This document shows positions 44,890 to 56,900 of a stretch of DNA of 64,000 bases, one piece after another. The notes under the pieces were generated by a model. That model ran no database searches, had not been told where the DNA came from, and was given only the letters and a program-made list of their open reading frames with translations. Origin of the DNA: Inonotus obliquus (lineage: Eukaryota > Basidiomycota > Agaricomycetes > Hymenochaetales > Hymenochaetaceae). Positions within the stretch are counted from its first letter, which is position 1; every line of letters begins with the position of its first letter. Position numbers and translations under genes: made by a program. The stretch is taken from contig JAJHTX010000006.1 in assembly GCA_032164295.1 (NCBI GenBank), positions 2,108,001 to 2,172,000 on the forward strand. Reading direction: 5' to 3'.

Positions 44890-46206
44890 CTAGCGGTTCT
44901 CAACGTTGTTGAGGAGACGAAGTATGCTCAGGACTACGAGGCAAGTTAGTATGAATCACTAGCAATGGCTCTTGCACGAATGTCAACTTACAAAGATTGA
45001 TGAAGCTGGGAGAGAAGCGGAACATCAGTATATCGACGTATTTTAACCAGTTACGCTACTCACTCAAGGTAGAGACTGATGGCACCAGCGATATATTCGT
45101 CTGGTGAAAGTCTGTTTGAAATCATGTATGTGTCATACACGATGTATCCGCTGAAGATTAGAGATCCTGCGATGGCGTAGACTAAATCGATCGTCTTGTT
45201 GAATGGGAAGAATATGCCAACGAGTCCGGTCATAACTTTTGGGCGGTGTGAGTCAACAACAATACAAATAAGCATCGTAAATGGGGCATACGGAGAGCAA
45301 CAAGACCACCAAACAACCAAGGTCCCAGTCCCGAGAAGTCATATTTCGTTTGATACGTAAAGAGTGTCAGACCGACAAAGATGCCCAGCGTTATTGTCCT
45401 GGATCGATAAGATTAGTGTTCACGTCGCTTCCCAATGATTGAATGACATACAATGCCTTGAGAACGATTCTGGTGTCATAGAAAGCTACAACAACACCGA
45501 GCGTGAAAGCTTCAAGGAGTGTGAATGTAGAAAGCAGGACGTAATTGAGCGGCACGCTGTGGCGCTTCCAGTACAACAGCCCCAAATTGATGAGAGTCCC
45601 AAACATAGGGAGATATAGAGCCCAGACACTGTTTCAGAAACACATGTTAAGTGACAACGGTCCACAGTACGCGGGTAAAACAACATACTGTGTTTGAACC
45701 CAAAATACTGCCTCCCGATTCTGGGAAAGGAGACCTCCAAAAACGGTGGTTGCCAACTTCAATGCAGTTTAGTGATATCGTAACTACAAATGCCAAAGAG
45801 CAAACTCACAATCTGAGCGACTAAACACGCAGTCAGTAAACTGATGATCAAGCAACGGGACATGTGTGACATGTACTCACATAATATACCGTACACCTTC
45901 CTCACAAACGCATTCCTAATTTCCGGAGCACTTTCAGATACTGTGACGCCGTACTAACAACGTCGCAAATGAACCCTGGTCAGCCTAGATGCGCCACGAT
46001 AGACATAGACATCAAGTGAGGCAACAGCAACGCACCTTGAAATCATCAGGCAAATCACCGCGACCTCCTGGCTGATCATAGATCGCACCGGGTCCAGTAC
46101 TCGGTCCAGCAGCACGCTGACCATTCAACAACGGCTCTGCTGCTTCATCAGTGGACGAATAACTCTTGTTTGGGGAATACGATGGTGGCGGGACGGGGTA
46201 GCTCAT
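44890..46206 (-). CDS. BXI1: Bax inhibitor-1 / lifeguard family membrane protein
   Basis: Nine exons on the minus strand: 46206-46036, 45953-45881, 45820-45810, 45756-45689, 45628-45452, 45398-45292, 45235-45064, 45005-44992, 44933-44890 (278 aa). The cytosolic N-terminus is Pro/Ser/Tyr-rich (YPVPPPSYSPN). The membrane part has about seven helices with family blocks APEIRNAFVRKVYGIL, LLSTFTLLEAFTLG, GIFFPFNKTIDLVYA, LIFSGYIVYDTYMI and the end FLSILRLLNNVENR. Members localise to ER, Golgi or vacuole membranes and modulate calcium leak and cell death; yeast has one member, Bxi1. Micro-exons of 11 nt and 14 nt are each required by frame and by the conserved sequence. A retained 45-nt-scale error in automated annotation is likely here. 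Confidence 0.9.
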
Positions 46207-48690
46207 TGTCTTTGAACTCTTGACGGTCGTGGTCGTGGTAAGAAGGAAAGAACTGATGTAACAGGAGGCGGTAGTAAGCAACAGCGCCGTGACTCGGGCG
46301 GCGGATATAAATGGGCCGGTGTGCACAGCAGGGAACGTTCTGGGAGCTGGAGGACATCAGCAGGATCGACGTTCCATATCTAGCCGTTTTACTTTTTGTG
46401 GCAATCGCCTCCTTTCACTGCATTGCAGAGTACAGAGTAGGGTAGAACTAGCGAGCCATCGTGAACATCAGACAACGAGTAAAGGTAGGTCATTTTACTA
46501 TCAGGTGTCGTTTAACTCTCTTTATGACCGTTGTTCACCGCTTTGCGGTGTTCATCCCTTTCTTACTAGGTTATCCCGTCTCCGAAGCCTCCTCACATTA
46601 TCGAGGTCTGTAATTCACGAAATGAACCGTCTCGACTGCAGAACATGAGTCTAGGAATCATCCCCCCGGTGACAACGTGCTTTGCTGCGTGCTCTACTTC
46701 GCCGAGATTGGTGTCTTCATCGGATACGGATCCGAGGCCTTAGCATGTCTTTGAAACAAACCCTTCCTCCAGTGTCCAATATTCTCCACGTGTCTAGCTG
46801 ATATTAAAGCACAGGTCCTTTATTGTCGCTGCATAGTTGCCTATGTTCTTGTCGGGTCCGATACCCTCGGATAGGCTTTCTGTTGCCGTAAGTCCTTTCG
46901 ATCCAAGTCGCATCTCCCGAGTAAAATTCAGATCCAACCTTTTGAAAGCCTTGGCGTCTATAACTCTCATTCTCCTCCAAAGATCTCGGAGCCATTCTGA
47001 TGCAGCATCAAAGCGGAAATCAAAGGTATGGGAAGAGTTCCGAATCATACATACACGGAATTGCACCATCCTGCATGAATTCAGTTCATTCTTCGTACTT
47101 ACTTGAATCGTGGGGATCAATACGGCGATTGCTTCCATACTATTGCTTCTCTTCGACTCCACCGATAGACAACACATCAAGATGGATACGAGGTCGACAC
47201 TTCTGTCAACTTTGGGTAGTGTCGTGTGCCATTCAATTTGCTGCTTGTCGTCCAGTCGACTCTGGACTTCTATTATTATATCACCCTAATTCTCTTTTGC
47301 AGGCTTCTAAAGCATACTGAAGATCAGGCTAAGGGAAGACAATACATGTCAAGGAACATACTTATTGTATGATGGAAGAGGCATTGGATTGAAGAGCGTG
47401 TAAATGGCGGCGTTAATGACGAGATGGACGCAGAATCAAAGTCAGAAGTTAAGGCTATGCTTTTGCCTCTAGGGTGACGATGAGAACGGATACCTTCCGG
47501 TATTATACAGTAAAGAAGCAGCGAGCCCCATGTGCCGAAGTTCTTTGTATAAAGAACGGCATTGAGTAATCCGCTGTTGTCGCATAGGAAGAGATCCTTA
47601 GGTTCATGTCCGACAAGAGTTCGAAGTGTTCCGAGCCGCAGCGTGTACCATTACATGCTTGAGAAATACGAATGTCTCCGAATAGTTACAGAGTCCGGAA
47701 ACTCCTCCAGGATTGAATAATCACGCTCCACATCCGTGGATAACGAATGTGTGGGATACGAACGTCGGACACTACGTCAACTTGTAAAGTTCTGCAGCCG
47801 CATTTACGGACTTTACAGTATTCTGCTTCTAACACCTCTTCCGTCCGAGAACTCCGGACTTCTAAAGCATCTAGGAGTCTATGACCCTTTTCAAGATACC
47901 AAATGCCTTAGACTTATATAGAAACATATGAAAGAGATTACTGTTCGGACTCACCAAGTCAAGAATCTCGAAGAGCGAACAACCAAACCGTCGAGTGGGT
48001 TTTGGCTCTTGAATCTCCGTTTTCCACGTGCCGGCCTCACAGTCCCATAAGTATGCTGGGTGCCTAAGGATACGATCCCGAGGAATCCAAAGTCCAGGGA
48101 AAGGTATCCGAGCAGCGGAAGGTAGTGAGTACTCGGAGTTAAGCATCAAGAAACTAATAAGCCGGTTTGGTCTTTCGGGTAGACCAGCACATGATAAAGT
48201 ATGAAGGGTAAACGTTCCATGATTAGTGCGGTGGAACGAGGGGCTCGACGGAATGACAACTGCTTTGGTGAAGATCGGGTTCTCGGTTTCTAGAGAAGGA
48301 AGCAAGAATCGACGAGTCGAGCAGCACCAGAGAGACCAAGTCCAACTGGAGAGAACTTAGTACTGAAGCCTCAGTCCTTCCCCCTTTGTAGGCTGGACAT
48401 CGCCACAGCAGACCGATAGACTCTCAACGAAGCAACATCTCTCTTTCGGATAAATAGTGTAAGGACAACTGTTCGGCCGGGGCTCGAGGCTTTGATATGC
48501 TCCAAAGGTCCACGATGCAATGAAAACGAAGGTCGAGGGCGCTTGGACTCCGGTCATTAATAATTGACACCACACGTCAAATGGATCAGCAAAAGGTAAT
48601 TGCTTCCAAGTCGAACAACCGCATTTGCAGTCAGCAAAATACAGCGATGTGAATAAATGAGTTTGAGAAATACAAAAATGCTGCAGCACT
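46207..48690. other. 2.5-kb region without a confident gene
   Basis: Contains the promoter of the Bax-inhibitor gene. On the minus strand two moderate open frames (46794-47180 and 47871-48305) could be exons of one uncharacterised gene. I could not join them by convincing splice sites. No repeat or RNA gene is visible. Confidence 0.35.
47871..48305 (-). CDS. Hypothetical protein exon
   Basis: An open frame whose translation has balanced composition and a structured look (RIPFPGLWIPRD, HPAYLWDCEAG, TRRFGCSLFEILD). A good donor gtgagt follows FEILDL, so the coding exon probably ends near 47956 and the rest of the frame is intron. The WDCEAGTWKTE piece is reminiscent of F-box or beta-propeller proteins of fungi, but this is weak. 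Its ATG may not be the true start. No function is assigned. Confidence 0.35.
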   Translation of the reverse strand: MLPSLETENPIFTKAVVIPSSPSFHRTNHGTFTLHTLSCAGLPERPNRLISFLMLNSEYSLPSAARIPFPGLWIPRDRILRHPAYLWDCEAGTWKTEIQEPKPTRRFGCSLFEILDLVSPNSNLFHMFLYKSKAFGILKRVIDS

Positions 48691-49297
48691 CTACTCATCC
48701 GGTACTTCAATCTCCCCACTATTAATCTGATCAATAACATCATGCGGAGGTTGTCCATCAATCGTGCATCCAACCGATTGAGCAGTTCCCAAAATCTCTT
48801 TAACAGTCCCACTCAACTCTTTCGCAAGTGATTTCGAACGCATCGTACGAGCAATGTCAACAATTTCGTCAAAAGGTATGTTTCCTGTGTGTTTGATATT
48901 CTTCTCCTTCTTTCGATCGCGAGGAGGTTCTTTGAGTGCTCGGATGACGAGAGAGGAAGCGGATGGGACGACGGAGACTGTAGCTTGACGGTTTTGGATT
49001 GTGAGTTGGACGGTTACTCGGAGACCTTTCCATGCGCCTGTTGCTTTTGCAATATCTTCACCGACCTTCTTTGGTGACTGTGCATAGACATACTTAGGTG
49101 AACGCTAACAAGGCGGAGATGGGTTGAGGACGTACGAGACCAAGAGGACCGATTTTGGGAGCCAAAGCAGACGAGGCACCGACTTCACCACCCGTAGCAC
49201 GGAGGTAGATGATTTTGACCTCAGTCGGGTCCTACGCAAGACCCAGTTAGGTCCACAGAACAGTACACCGACGAGCACTCACGATTTTTGGCGCCAT
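48691..49297 (-). CDS. RPL12: 60S ribosomal protein L12 (uL11)
   Basis: Three exons on the minus strand: 49297-49283, 49231-49136, 49077-48691. The product is 165 aa, the length of eukaryotic L12. It begins [20 protein letters not shown] and continues [36 protein letters not shown] and [20 protein letters not shown]. uL11 forms the base of the ribosomal stalk and binds 28S rRNA at the GTPase centre. The first exon of only five codons is typical of fungal ribosomal protein genes. It is transcribed away from the cyclin gene across a 292-base shared upstream region. Confidence 0.97.
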
Positions 49298-49589
49298 TTT
49301 TGAAAGGAAAGGATGGTGTGCCGACCGCTAACGCGCCGTTGCACCCAATAATTCCTGGTTAATCTACCATTACCAAATAAAGCAACAAACTATACAGCAG
49401 ACATTCCCACACTCTAATCTACGGTAATTTCCGAGACGCTGACTAATTATAAACGCACGTGCATCCCGTACCTTCCCAATTTGTCATAAACGTGTCACCC
49501 GACGTTAAGCGCTCGACTCATCGAGTGACGAGAGGGAAGTTGGTTCAAATACTGTTGATCTCTCTTTCACGACGTCCTGCAATGGCTGC
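49298..49589. promoter_or_regulatory. Shared divergent promoter of RPL12 and the cyclin
   Basis: 292 bases lie between the two start codons, which point away from each other. The cyclin may have a further upstream exon here, because its frame stays open back to a TAA near 49505 without another ATG. Confidence 0.45.
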
Positions 49590-51363
49590 ATGGAATCGCC
49601 GGGCAAGAAGATCGAACTGCCGGTGGCGTTCGAACGCGCTGATATCGACCATCTCGTCGTCCTCATAGCTGATATGCTTGATCGTCTTATTGAACATAAT
49701 GATAAGATTCCACTTTCTCCGTATGTTTAGTCCCTCTCTCTTTCTCTCTAGCTTAGATTGTGTCTTGATGTTGTTGAGATGTGGATTGAATGCTGATGGG
49801 ATTATCTTGATTGACTTTGATTTTTGATCCAGGGAAGCGTTGACTCGCTTTCATTCGCGATCCCCACCCACGATTAGTGTTCTCGATTACTTACGACGTA
49901 TTGTAAAGTATGCTAATGTCGAGGTACGCCTATCACCTCTCTTTCCTTCTCGCGAACTAACTAGCTTATGATACCGATTTCTCGATTTGACAGAGGACAT
50001 GCCTCCTCATAACACTGCACTACATCGACCAAATGTGTACACGACTACCACACTTTACGCTCTCCTCTCTCACATGCCATCGATTCATAATTACAGCAGT
50101 CGTCGTAGCCAGTAAAGCCCTATGCGATTCATTCTGTACCAACGCACATTATGCGAAAGTCGGGGGAATACGTGTTGGTGAGCTTAATGTGCTAGAGAAG
50201 GAACTCCTTTCTTCTCTGGATTGGAGGTTAACTGTGCGTCTTTATTGTCTGTTATCCACCTATATATCATTTGTTCTAAGGGTGTTATGCAGAGTACACG
50301 AGAAGTGCTGGAAGCGTACTACGTCAACCTCATTCGTACGCATAGCACAGGAGCTTACACGCTCGCCACAGAATCAACTTCTCCAGCACTTACAGATGCG
50401 GATAGTGACATGGATAGCTTACTCTCAGCTTCTCCATCACCGTCTGGTCCATCTGCGATACTCGAAGACGATAAACCCTCTCCTCTACAAGCTCAACCGA
50501 CACGTTCGTCCGTTGACCTCACGACGCAGCAACAACAGATTCAGATTCAGAACCAAGCAACGGGGACGGGGACGACGATTGAACCAACTGCTGTATTGAT
50601 TAATCGTGCGACGTTATCACCGAAACCGAGTACGGGACCTACGCTTGAGCAGAATATGGCGTTTGAGGCGTTGCGGAGGGCTTCGGCGGTGGAAACGAGT
50701 GCAGGTGCTGGTATGAGTTCGGGAATGAGTAGGATGGTTGGGTCGTCTGTTTCTATGTCTATGTCCATGCCTATGGATACGAGTGGGACGACTGGGACGA
50801 CTGCGATGTCGATTGGTTCAGGGCCTTCTTCAAGGGATACTTCCTCGAATTTTCAGGCGATGGAGAAGAATGGGGGTTCGAGTCATCGTCCGCAGTTACA
50901 AATCACAGTTGACCATCCTCCCCCAAGCGTTTTGTCCACCTCGAGTTCGAAACTTCCTTCGTCTTCCTCTTCGTCTTCCTCATCGTCAACGTACCAGCCA
51001 CACCATTATTCAACGACGAATACGAATACGAAAAACCCATCTCCCACTCCAAACGGATTCATCCACAACTCTCAATCTAACAACGCCAACACTAACAACA
51101 TCAACCCCACTAACACGAACGACATAATCATAATCCGAAGTCCACAGAAACGAAGGACGACAGAGTATATCGGAGACGATGATGGAAATATCAAGGGTGA
51201 CTTTTACTCGATCGGGGCCGGGGAGGTCGGAGCTATTAGAGGTGTTGGTACTAGTGTTGACGAAGTAAGTATTAATGACGGCTCGGGTGACGGTGACGGT
51301 GTCGGCGACGGTGTAGATATGGATTCTGTACGTCCGCGTACGCGGTTGAGAATAGAGTTGTAA
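49590..51363 (+). CDS. PHO80/PCL-type cyclin with a disordered tail
   Basis: Four exons: 49590-49720, 49833-49923, 49994-50233, 50293-51363 (510 aa). The cyclin fold occupies about residues 10-170, with IDHLVVLIADMLDRLIEHND, FHSRSPPTISVLDYLRRI, LLITLHYIDQM, SKALCDSFCTNAHYAKVGG and LNVLEKELLSSLDWRL. SKALCD and NAHYAKVGG mark the PHO80-like group, which activates PHO85-type kinases in phosphate, glycogen or cell-cycle control. The tail of about 340 residues is Ser/Thr/Asn-rich, with Met-Ser and Asn runs, and is probably disordered and phosphorylated. The start is the only in-frame ATG, but the N-terminus may be longer through an unseen upstream exon. Confidence 0.88.
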
Positions 51364-53952
51364 AAGTCGAAAGTCCTTGGTTGGTTGAACTTATCCTCTG
51401 TCTTTTTCTTTGGATTGGGCGATTGGGCGAGATAGGCTGTGTGTTGTTACCTCTTACCTCGTACCTCTTACCTCTACCTGTGTTCTCCTATCTTGAACTA
51501 GTGAAGCCAAGCTCTCGATATTAATATCTATTAATTATTAATTAACGTTTTTCGTTTTTCGTTTCTCAAACACAGTCAGTCGGTCAGTCATCATCCTTTG
51601 AACACTGCATGAATACTGCCTCCCTTATCCTATGCACCTATGCACAACATCTTCATCTCATTATTAAGGAGAAGGAGAGTACTAGTGAGCGAGAAATGAA
51701 ATGACTTGTGGATTGTGGATTGTGGTCGAGCCTGAAGGAATGGGGTCACTATCTTTAGATGACGTGTAATGCCATGACTGTATTATTTGTTTCTTTCTTT
51801 CTTTCTCAGACCATGCCATTTTTTCTGAGCTGATTAGTGAAAAATTGAGTGAGAAACGTCAATGGTGTTCAAAGGAACGGTATTGGTTAAAGGACCTGTA
51901 CCTTCCTACAACGGAGGTAGACCTGTAGTACGGTACAGTAGCTAAAGCGACAACTCAAGTCGTGTTACTTTCCGACTGCATCTCCTCCACCACCACACCT
52001 CCTATTGACCTGTAAAGTGTATTAGTGGATAGCTAGAGCCTATAGAAATAGATCTTGCCTTTTTTCAGATTTTTATCTGAAGGTTGAAAAAATTTCTTGG
52101 GAAAAATTGAAATATATATAGTAATGAAAATCATTCTACTTATTACTAATACCATCAAAATTAATCAAAACAGGTATATTATATAACAAAAACACGTCGA
52201 TCATCGCCACATTGGGAAAGTCCCCAATATTGACTCGGTGTTGGAACACCGCATCGCTCTTTTGACTGTTTTAGCACCAATTTGTGAGAGGCTTGGTTGT
52301 CATCCCTGGTGGATCGGTCAACCATTGTCTCTTGGTTTCTTCAATTTGGCATTGGGTGGTGGCACCCTGCATGGCCTGCTAGGTGAACATTCAGGAATAT
52401 TAATGGGAGTGAAGATAGAGCATGCTACATAGCTCCTATTATTTATTTGATTTTTTAGTAATTTTGTTTCCGGAAAAAAATTGAAACATTTTTGATGGCC
52501 CATCAAAAACCCAAAAAACACATAACTTTGTTACTTGCAGGTAAAAAATTCTCAGGGTCTGAAACTCAACTACGGTCTTCATAGACGTGACGCTCTGCAC
52601 TGTAGTGCTGAATGTATTGCTCCGATCCCCACAGGCTTGTGATAGGCTTTCGAGTCCACACACACAGTACTCATGAATCGTGATTTCATTCGATAATAAC
52701 ACCATGTATAAGTAATCCATCAAATGTTATGGTATATTAACCCGCGAACATAGAAAACTGCACAGCTTGGGCACGTGAATGATGGTGACGCGATTTGAGG
52801 TGGTGATGAGATGACATGAAGGGGCTTGGCCATTCTCACAAACCTATCCTCTGAAAGTACGCAACATGACTATTAGAGGTACTACGAAGATGAGCATAAT
52901 ATTACGAGCATCGTGTGGTGTGAATGCATACACGCTGCATGCTGCATGCTGCACGAGTGATCAACCTCCGCATGGTGAATTGATCCACGCACATAAGCTA
53001 AAGTTGCATAAGGATAAACTCGTACCACAATTCTCAATTACGAATTACGAGGGTGGAAGAATGGCCAATGCGACACTCCGTAAGTCGACAAAAGTAATAG
53101 TTTTGCTCCTTGCGGATAAGTTCCTAATGCCCTTGAGAAATGTTACGTTGAATAGGGTCGTGTAGGATAACCCTAACAGTGAGACTAGCGATATAAATGA
53201 TGCGCTGAGGATGGTTTTTTGGATGTGTATGGGCGTTGTGTGGTGGAATCGGAGAGTCGAGAACACGTGCAGGTGAGCATATGGCTACCCGTCACTGCAT
53301 GGCCTCCTTCCTAATGCGGAATCCAGTGCATATGCTCTCCCGCGACTTCTTATTTCTCTATTATTTTCACACTTTTTATCTCGACACGTATGCACTTACA
53401 GAATACCATAAAGAATCAGCGAAAAGTAAAGAGAAAAAGGAGAGAGGAAAAAGAGAGAGAAATAAATATAGTTGTAATGGACCATGTGGTGGAATGGACG
53501 GATTAGTAGTTCATTTCATTTCTCATCCGACTCCCTTCTCTTTCCCTTCCTATCCCTCATCCCTTCCTCCCTCCTCCTCCTCCTCCCCTCGTTCACCAAG
53601 GCAGCTGCAGCTCGTACAACAGCTACTTCATCGTCCTCGAGCACCCACCGCTCTCTCTTATCCGTCGTGCTCACTTCAATCTGCCTACTCCCGCCACGTC
53701 CTATTATCCTACTCTCTAATTATCTCCTATTCTTTTCAACTTATCATTTCCACTCTTCTCCTTTAATACCTACTATTTCTCTCGTAAATCGTACCGGCGT
53801 CTGTCCGCTATCGTCTGCACCCGCATCGCATCCGCGTCCCATCAATATCATTTGTGCACCAGCGAGAGACGACCGACGACGATTCTGGATTCTAACACGC
53901 AAGACTTATTCTCTTGCCACCCTCCTCTGCCACGCCAGCGACTACGCTCTCG
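51364..53952. other. 2.6-kb gap: UTRs, AT-rich stretch, pyrimidine-rich leader
   Basis: Holds the cyclin 3' UTR, an AT-rich stretch at about 52030-52720 with small hairpins (for example TTCAGATTTTTATCTGAA) and a strongly CT-rich tract at about 53515-53720 just upstream of the kinase. Such tracts are common near transcription starts of basidiomycete genes. No gene is recognised. Confidence 0.45.
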
Positions 53953-56900
53953 ATGTTCACCACAGCGCGTCGCCACGGAATCCCTTCTCCATCAGCAAAG
54001 CAGCAGGACCACCATCACTATCAGCATCAACAACAGCACCAGCAGCAAAAGGGTAAGAAGGGAAAACCAGCTGCGCTTAGTGCTCCGCCCACACCGAATA
54101 ACGGACATGCGCAAACGGCGGCTCAAGCGTATGCTGCAGCAGCACAATTGCGGCCTGCGACGGCGGCTCCTGCCGTGCCTGCCACTTTCTCCCGTGCGAC
54201 AGGTCGATCTTCCCTTGCTCATGCCACTTCCTCAGGTGCCAGCAGCGGTTTCAGTGCCGCCGCTTCTACTCGTCCGGTAACAGCGAGTAGTGCGACGCAT
54301 CTGCCTCCTTCCGTTCCTCAGTCTTTCCCGACACCCGCCCCGAGTCCATCGCCCTCACCGCTATTCACTGCACCGATGAATCTGAAACTTTCAATGCCAC
54401 GCGTGTCAGCCTCGGCTTACGCGACCCCTTCACCACTTTCTAGTGGTCTTCCTTCTCCCACTTTACCCCCTTTGCCTTCGTCTCATTTTGCGAGTCAGCC
54501 ACAGCAGGCACTGCATCACCCGGTCATGTCCTCACCTCACGTGCGCTCGCCCGTGATCAACATCGCGGCTTCCGCTGGATCTATACACGGCTCACCGCGT
54601 ATCGTTCACCATCAGCATCACGCTCGTAAGCTTAGCATCGGAAAGGAGGATTTGGACTACCGTGGGCACCACGTGCGCCCGACGCATATCCGGAAGTACT
54701 CGGTGTCGTCCGAGTGTGACGGCGTTATGTCTCCCAAGTCAATGAAGCCACCCGGATCACCTAATTCACCTTCCGACCCTTCATCGTCTGCTTCGCAAGG
54801 CAGTGGGAGCTCAATGCGTGAAGATGTGCTCTCAACCGGTGATCGTGTTGGTGTCGGGTTGACTTTACAAGGTGAAGTTCTTCGGCCTGTATTCAACGAG
54901 GAGAGCACTCGAAGGGACAAAGAAGAACCAGCGGCTGAGTTGGAGGTTGTTCGTCGACTCGGGGCTGGTAGTTATGCGATCGTATATCTGGTCCGCGAGG
55001 TCTTGCATCGTCCACCGCCGGGTGTTCTAGACGGGCTCGATAAGGTGGATCGACGGAAAGGGTCTGGCTGCAATGGCGAGAGGCTTGACGATTTGGACCT
55101 GTGGGATGATCCTTCGGATGTGGAGCTAGACTCGGATCCGCTCGAATTGGATGGTATGCGCAGGAAGAAGGAGGACGGTACAACAGATGAAGCGGACGAC
55201 AAGGTTTATTATGGCAAGGAATATGCGGTCAAGGTTCTAAGTAAAGCTGGTATGGACGAAGAGGCGCTTGAAGCACAGCTGGTTGAGGTTTGTATTTTCT
55301 TGTGGCTTATCAGGTTGAGGTCGGATTTCTAACTTTGTGCGCATAGGCAAACATCCATCAATCACTCCCTAATCATCCGAACATTGTGACTCTCCACCGC
55401 GCACTCGAGACACCCAGTTTCCTCCTGCTTGTTCTGGAATTTGTACCCGGCGAAGATTTATACTACTTCCTCGAGCAGGCTCGCGATCATTATGAGCCTG
55501 AGCATGTGTCTTCTGGTTCTGCGAGTAGTGAGAGTGGAGGGGAAGAGAGGAGTCACAATGCGAATACGAGTGTCCTTTCAGTTAATTCTGTTGCAACGAT
55601 GAATACGACAAGGACGCCTCCGACACCGAGTCTGCTGTCGACCTTGAATGAAAAGCAGTTGCTCGGGAGGAGGCGGCTAAGGCTTATCGCGAGTATGTTT
55701 TCGCAGGTGGGCTTGTTATATGCTATCTATTATTCCGGATCTCATTTTGCCGAATCATTCATAGATGTGTGAGGCTGTGGCCGTATGCCATGATGTTGGC
55801 GTCTACCACCGTGACATCAAACCCGAAAACTTTATCGTTACGGACGGATGGGAAGATGATGGCGAGCGCCGCGTTGTTGTCGTTAAACTCACAGACTTTG
55901 GGTTGAGTACCCGTGATGCTGCTAGCAGCGACATGGATTGTGGAAGTGCCCCTTACATGAGTTATGAGTGCCGAAACAACTGTGCGCCAACGTATGCGCC
56001 TCGTGCTGCAGATGTTTGGAGTCTGGGAATTGTGTTAATTAACATGTGGGTTTGTTCTCAACAATCTAATTATGATCAGTGATTAACTACTAATTTCACA
56101 GGCTGTACCACATTAATCCGTGGACCGACACGACGCAGGGCGTCTGTCCGTCATTCTCCGCATTCCTCGCGGGTCCCGAATACTTCTTTATGCAGCGACT
56201 CGCGGGTATGGTTCCCGCCGTGGCATCTTTTCTCAGCCAAAAGGTATTCTGCATCCTACCTTCAGAAGATCCTTCAGACAGTGCCGGGCGACGTGTTAGT
56301 GCTAGAGAGTTTGGACGCTGGGCGAAGGAGCTACCAAGAATGATGGCGAGCCAGGAACCAGTTGGTGTTCCGCTTGCCTTGTCGAATTTATCAGCTGGAG
56401 AGAAACCCGCATCGAATTTCGCATTCCCTGCATCTGCATCACCAAAGGAGGTTGATAAGGAATTGGTATCACCGACGAGTCCCTCATCGACGTTGTTGAC
56501 TCAATCACTTGCAGCGGTGCTAGCACAACAAGAAGCGGCCGCTGCAATTGGCTCGAGCAGTCCTGCATGGCGACACAAGCGTGGCCTGTCGAACGCTTCG
56601 GTTGGATATGCACTATCGAGTGTTCCTCAGAGTCGACGGCCTGCATCCCGGCAACAGAGCTTTTCCGCGGAAAGGGTACCTCCATACCTCGGCTTCTCTG
56701 GTCTTGGGAGTGCGGCTGCCTCGAGGGCTGCAACTCCATTGCTGCGTGCTCGCGCGTTGGGCAGTAGTGGAAGTATCATGGGCGTGAACGGTTCTAGAAG
56801 TCGTGTCCCGAGTTGTTGTGAGACTCCTGCTGGGATTATCGGTGTTAATGAACTCCCGACGGTGTTCGATGAAGGTGAAGGAGATCTTTCGAATGGCTCA

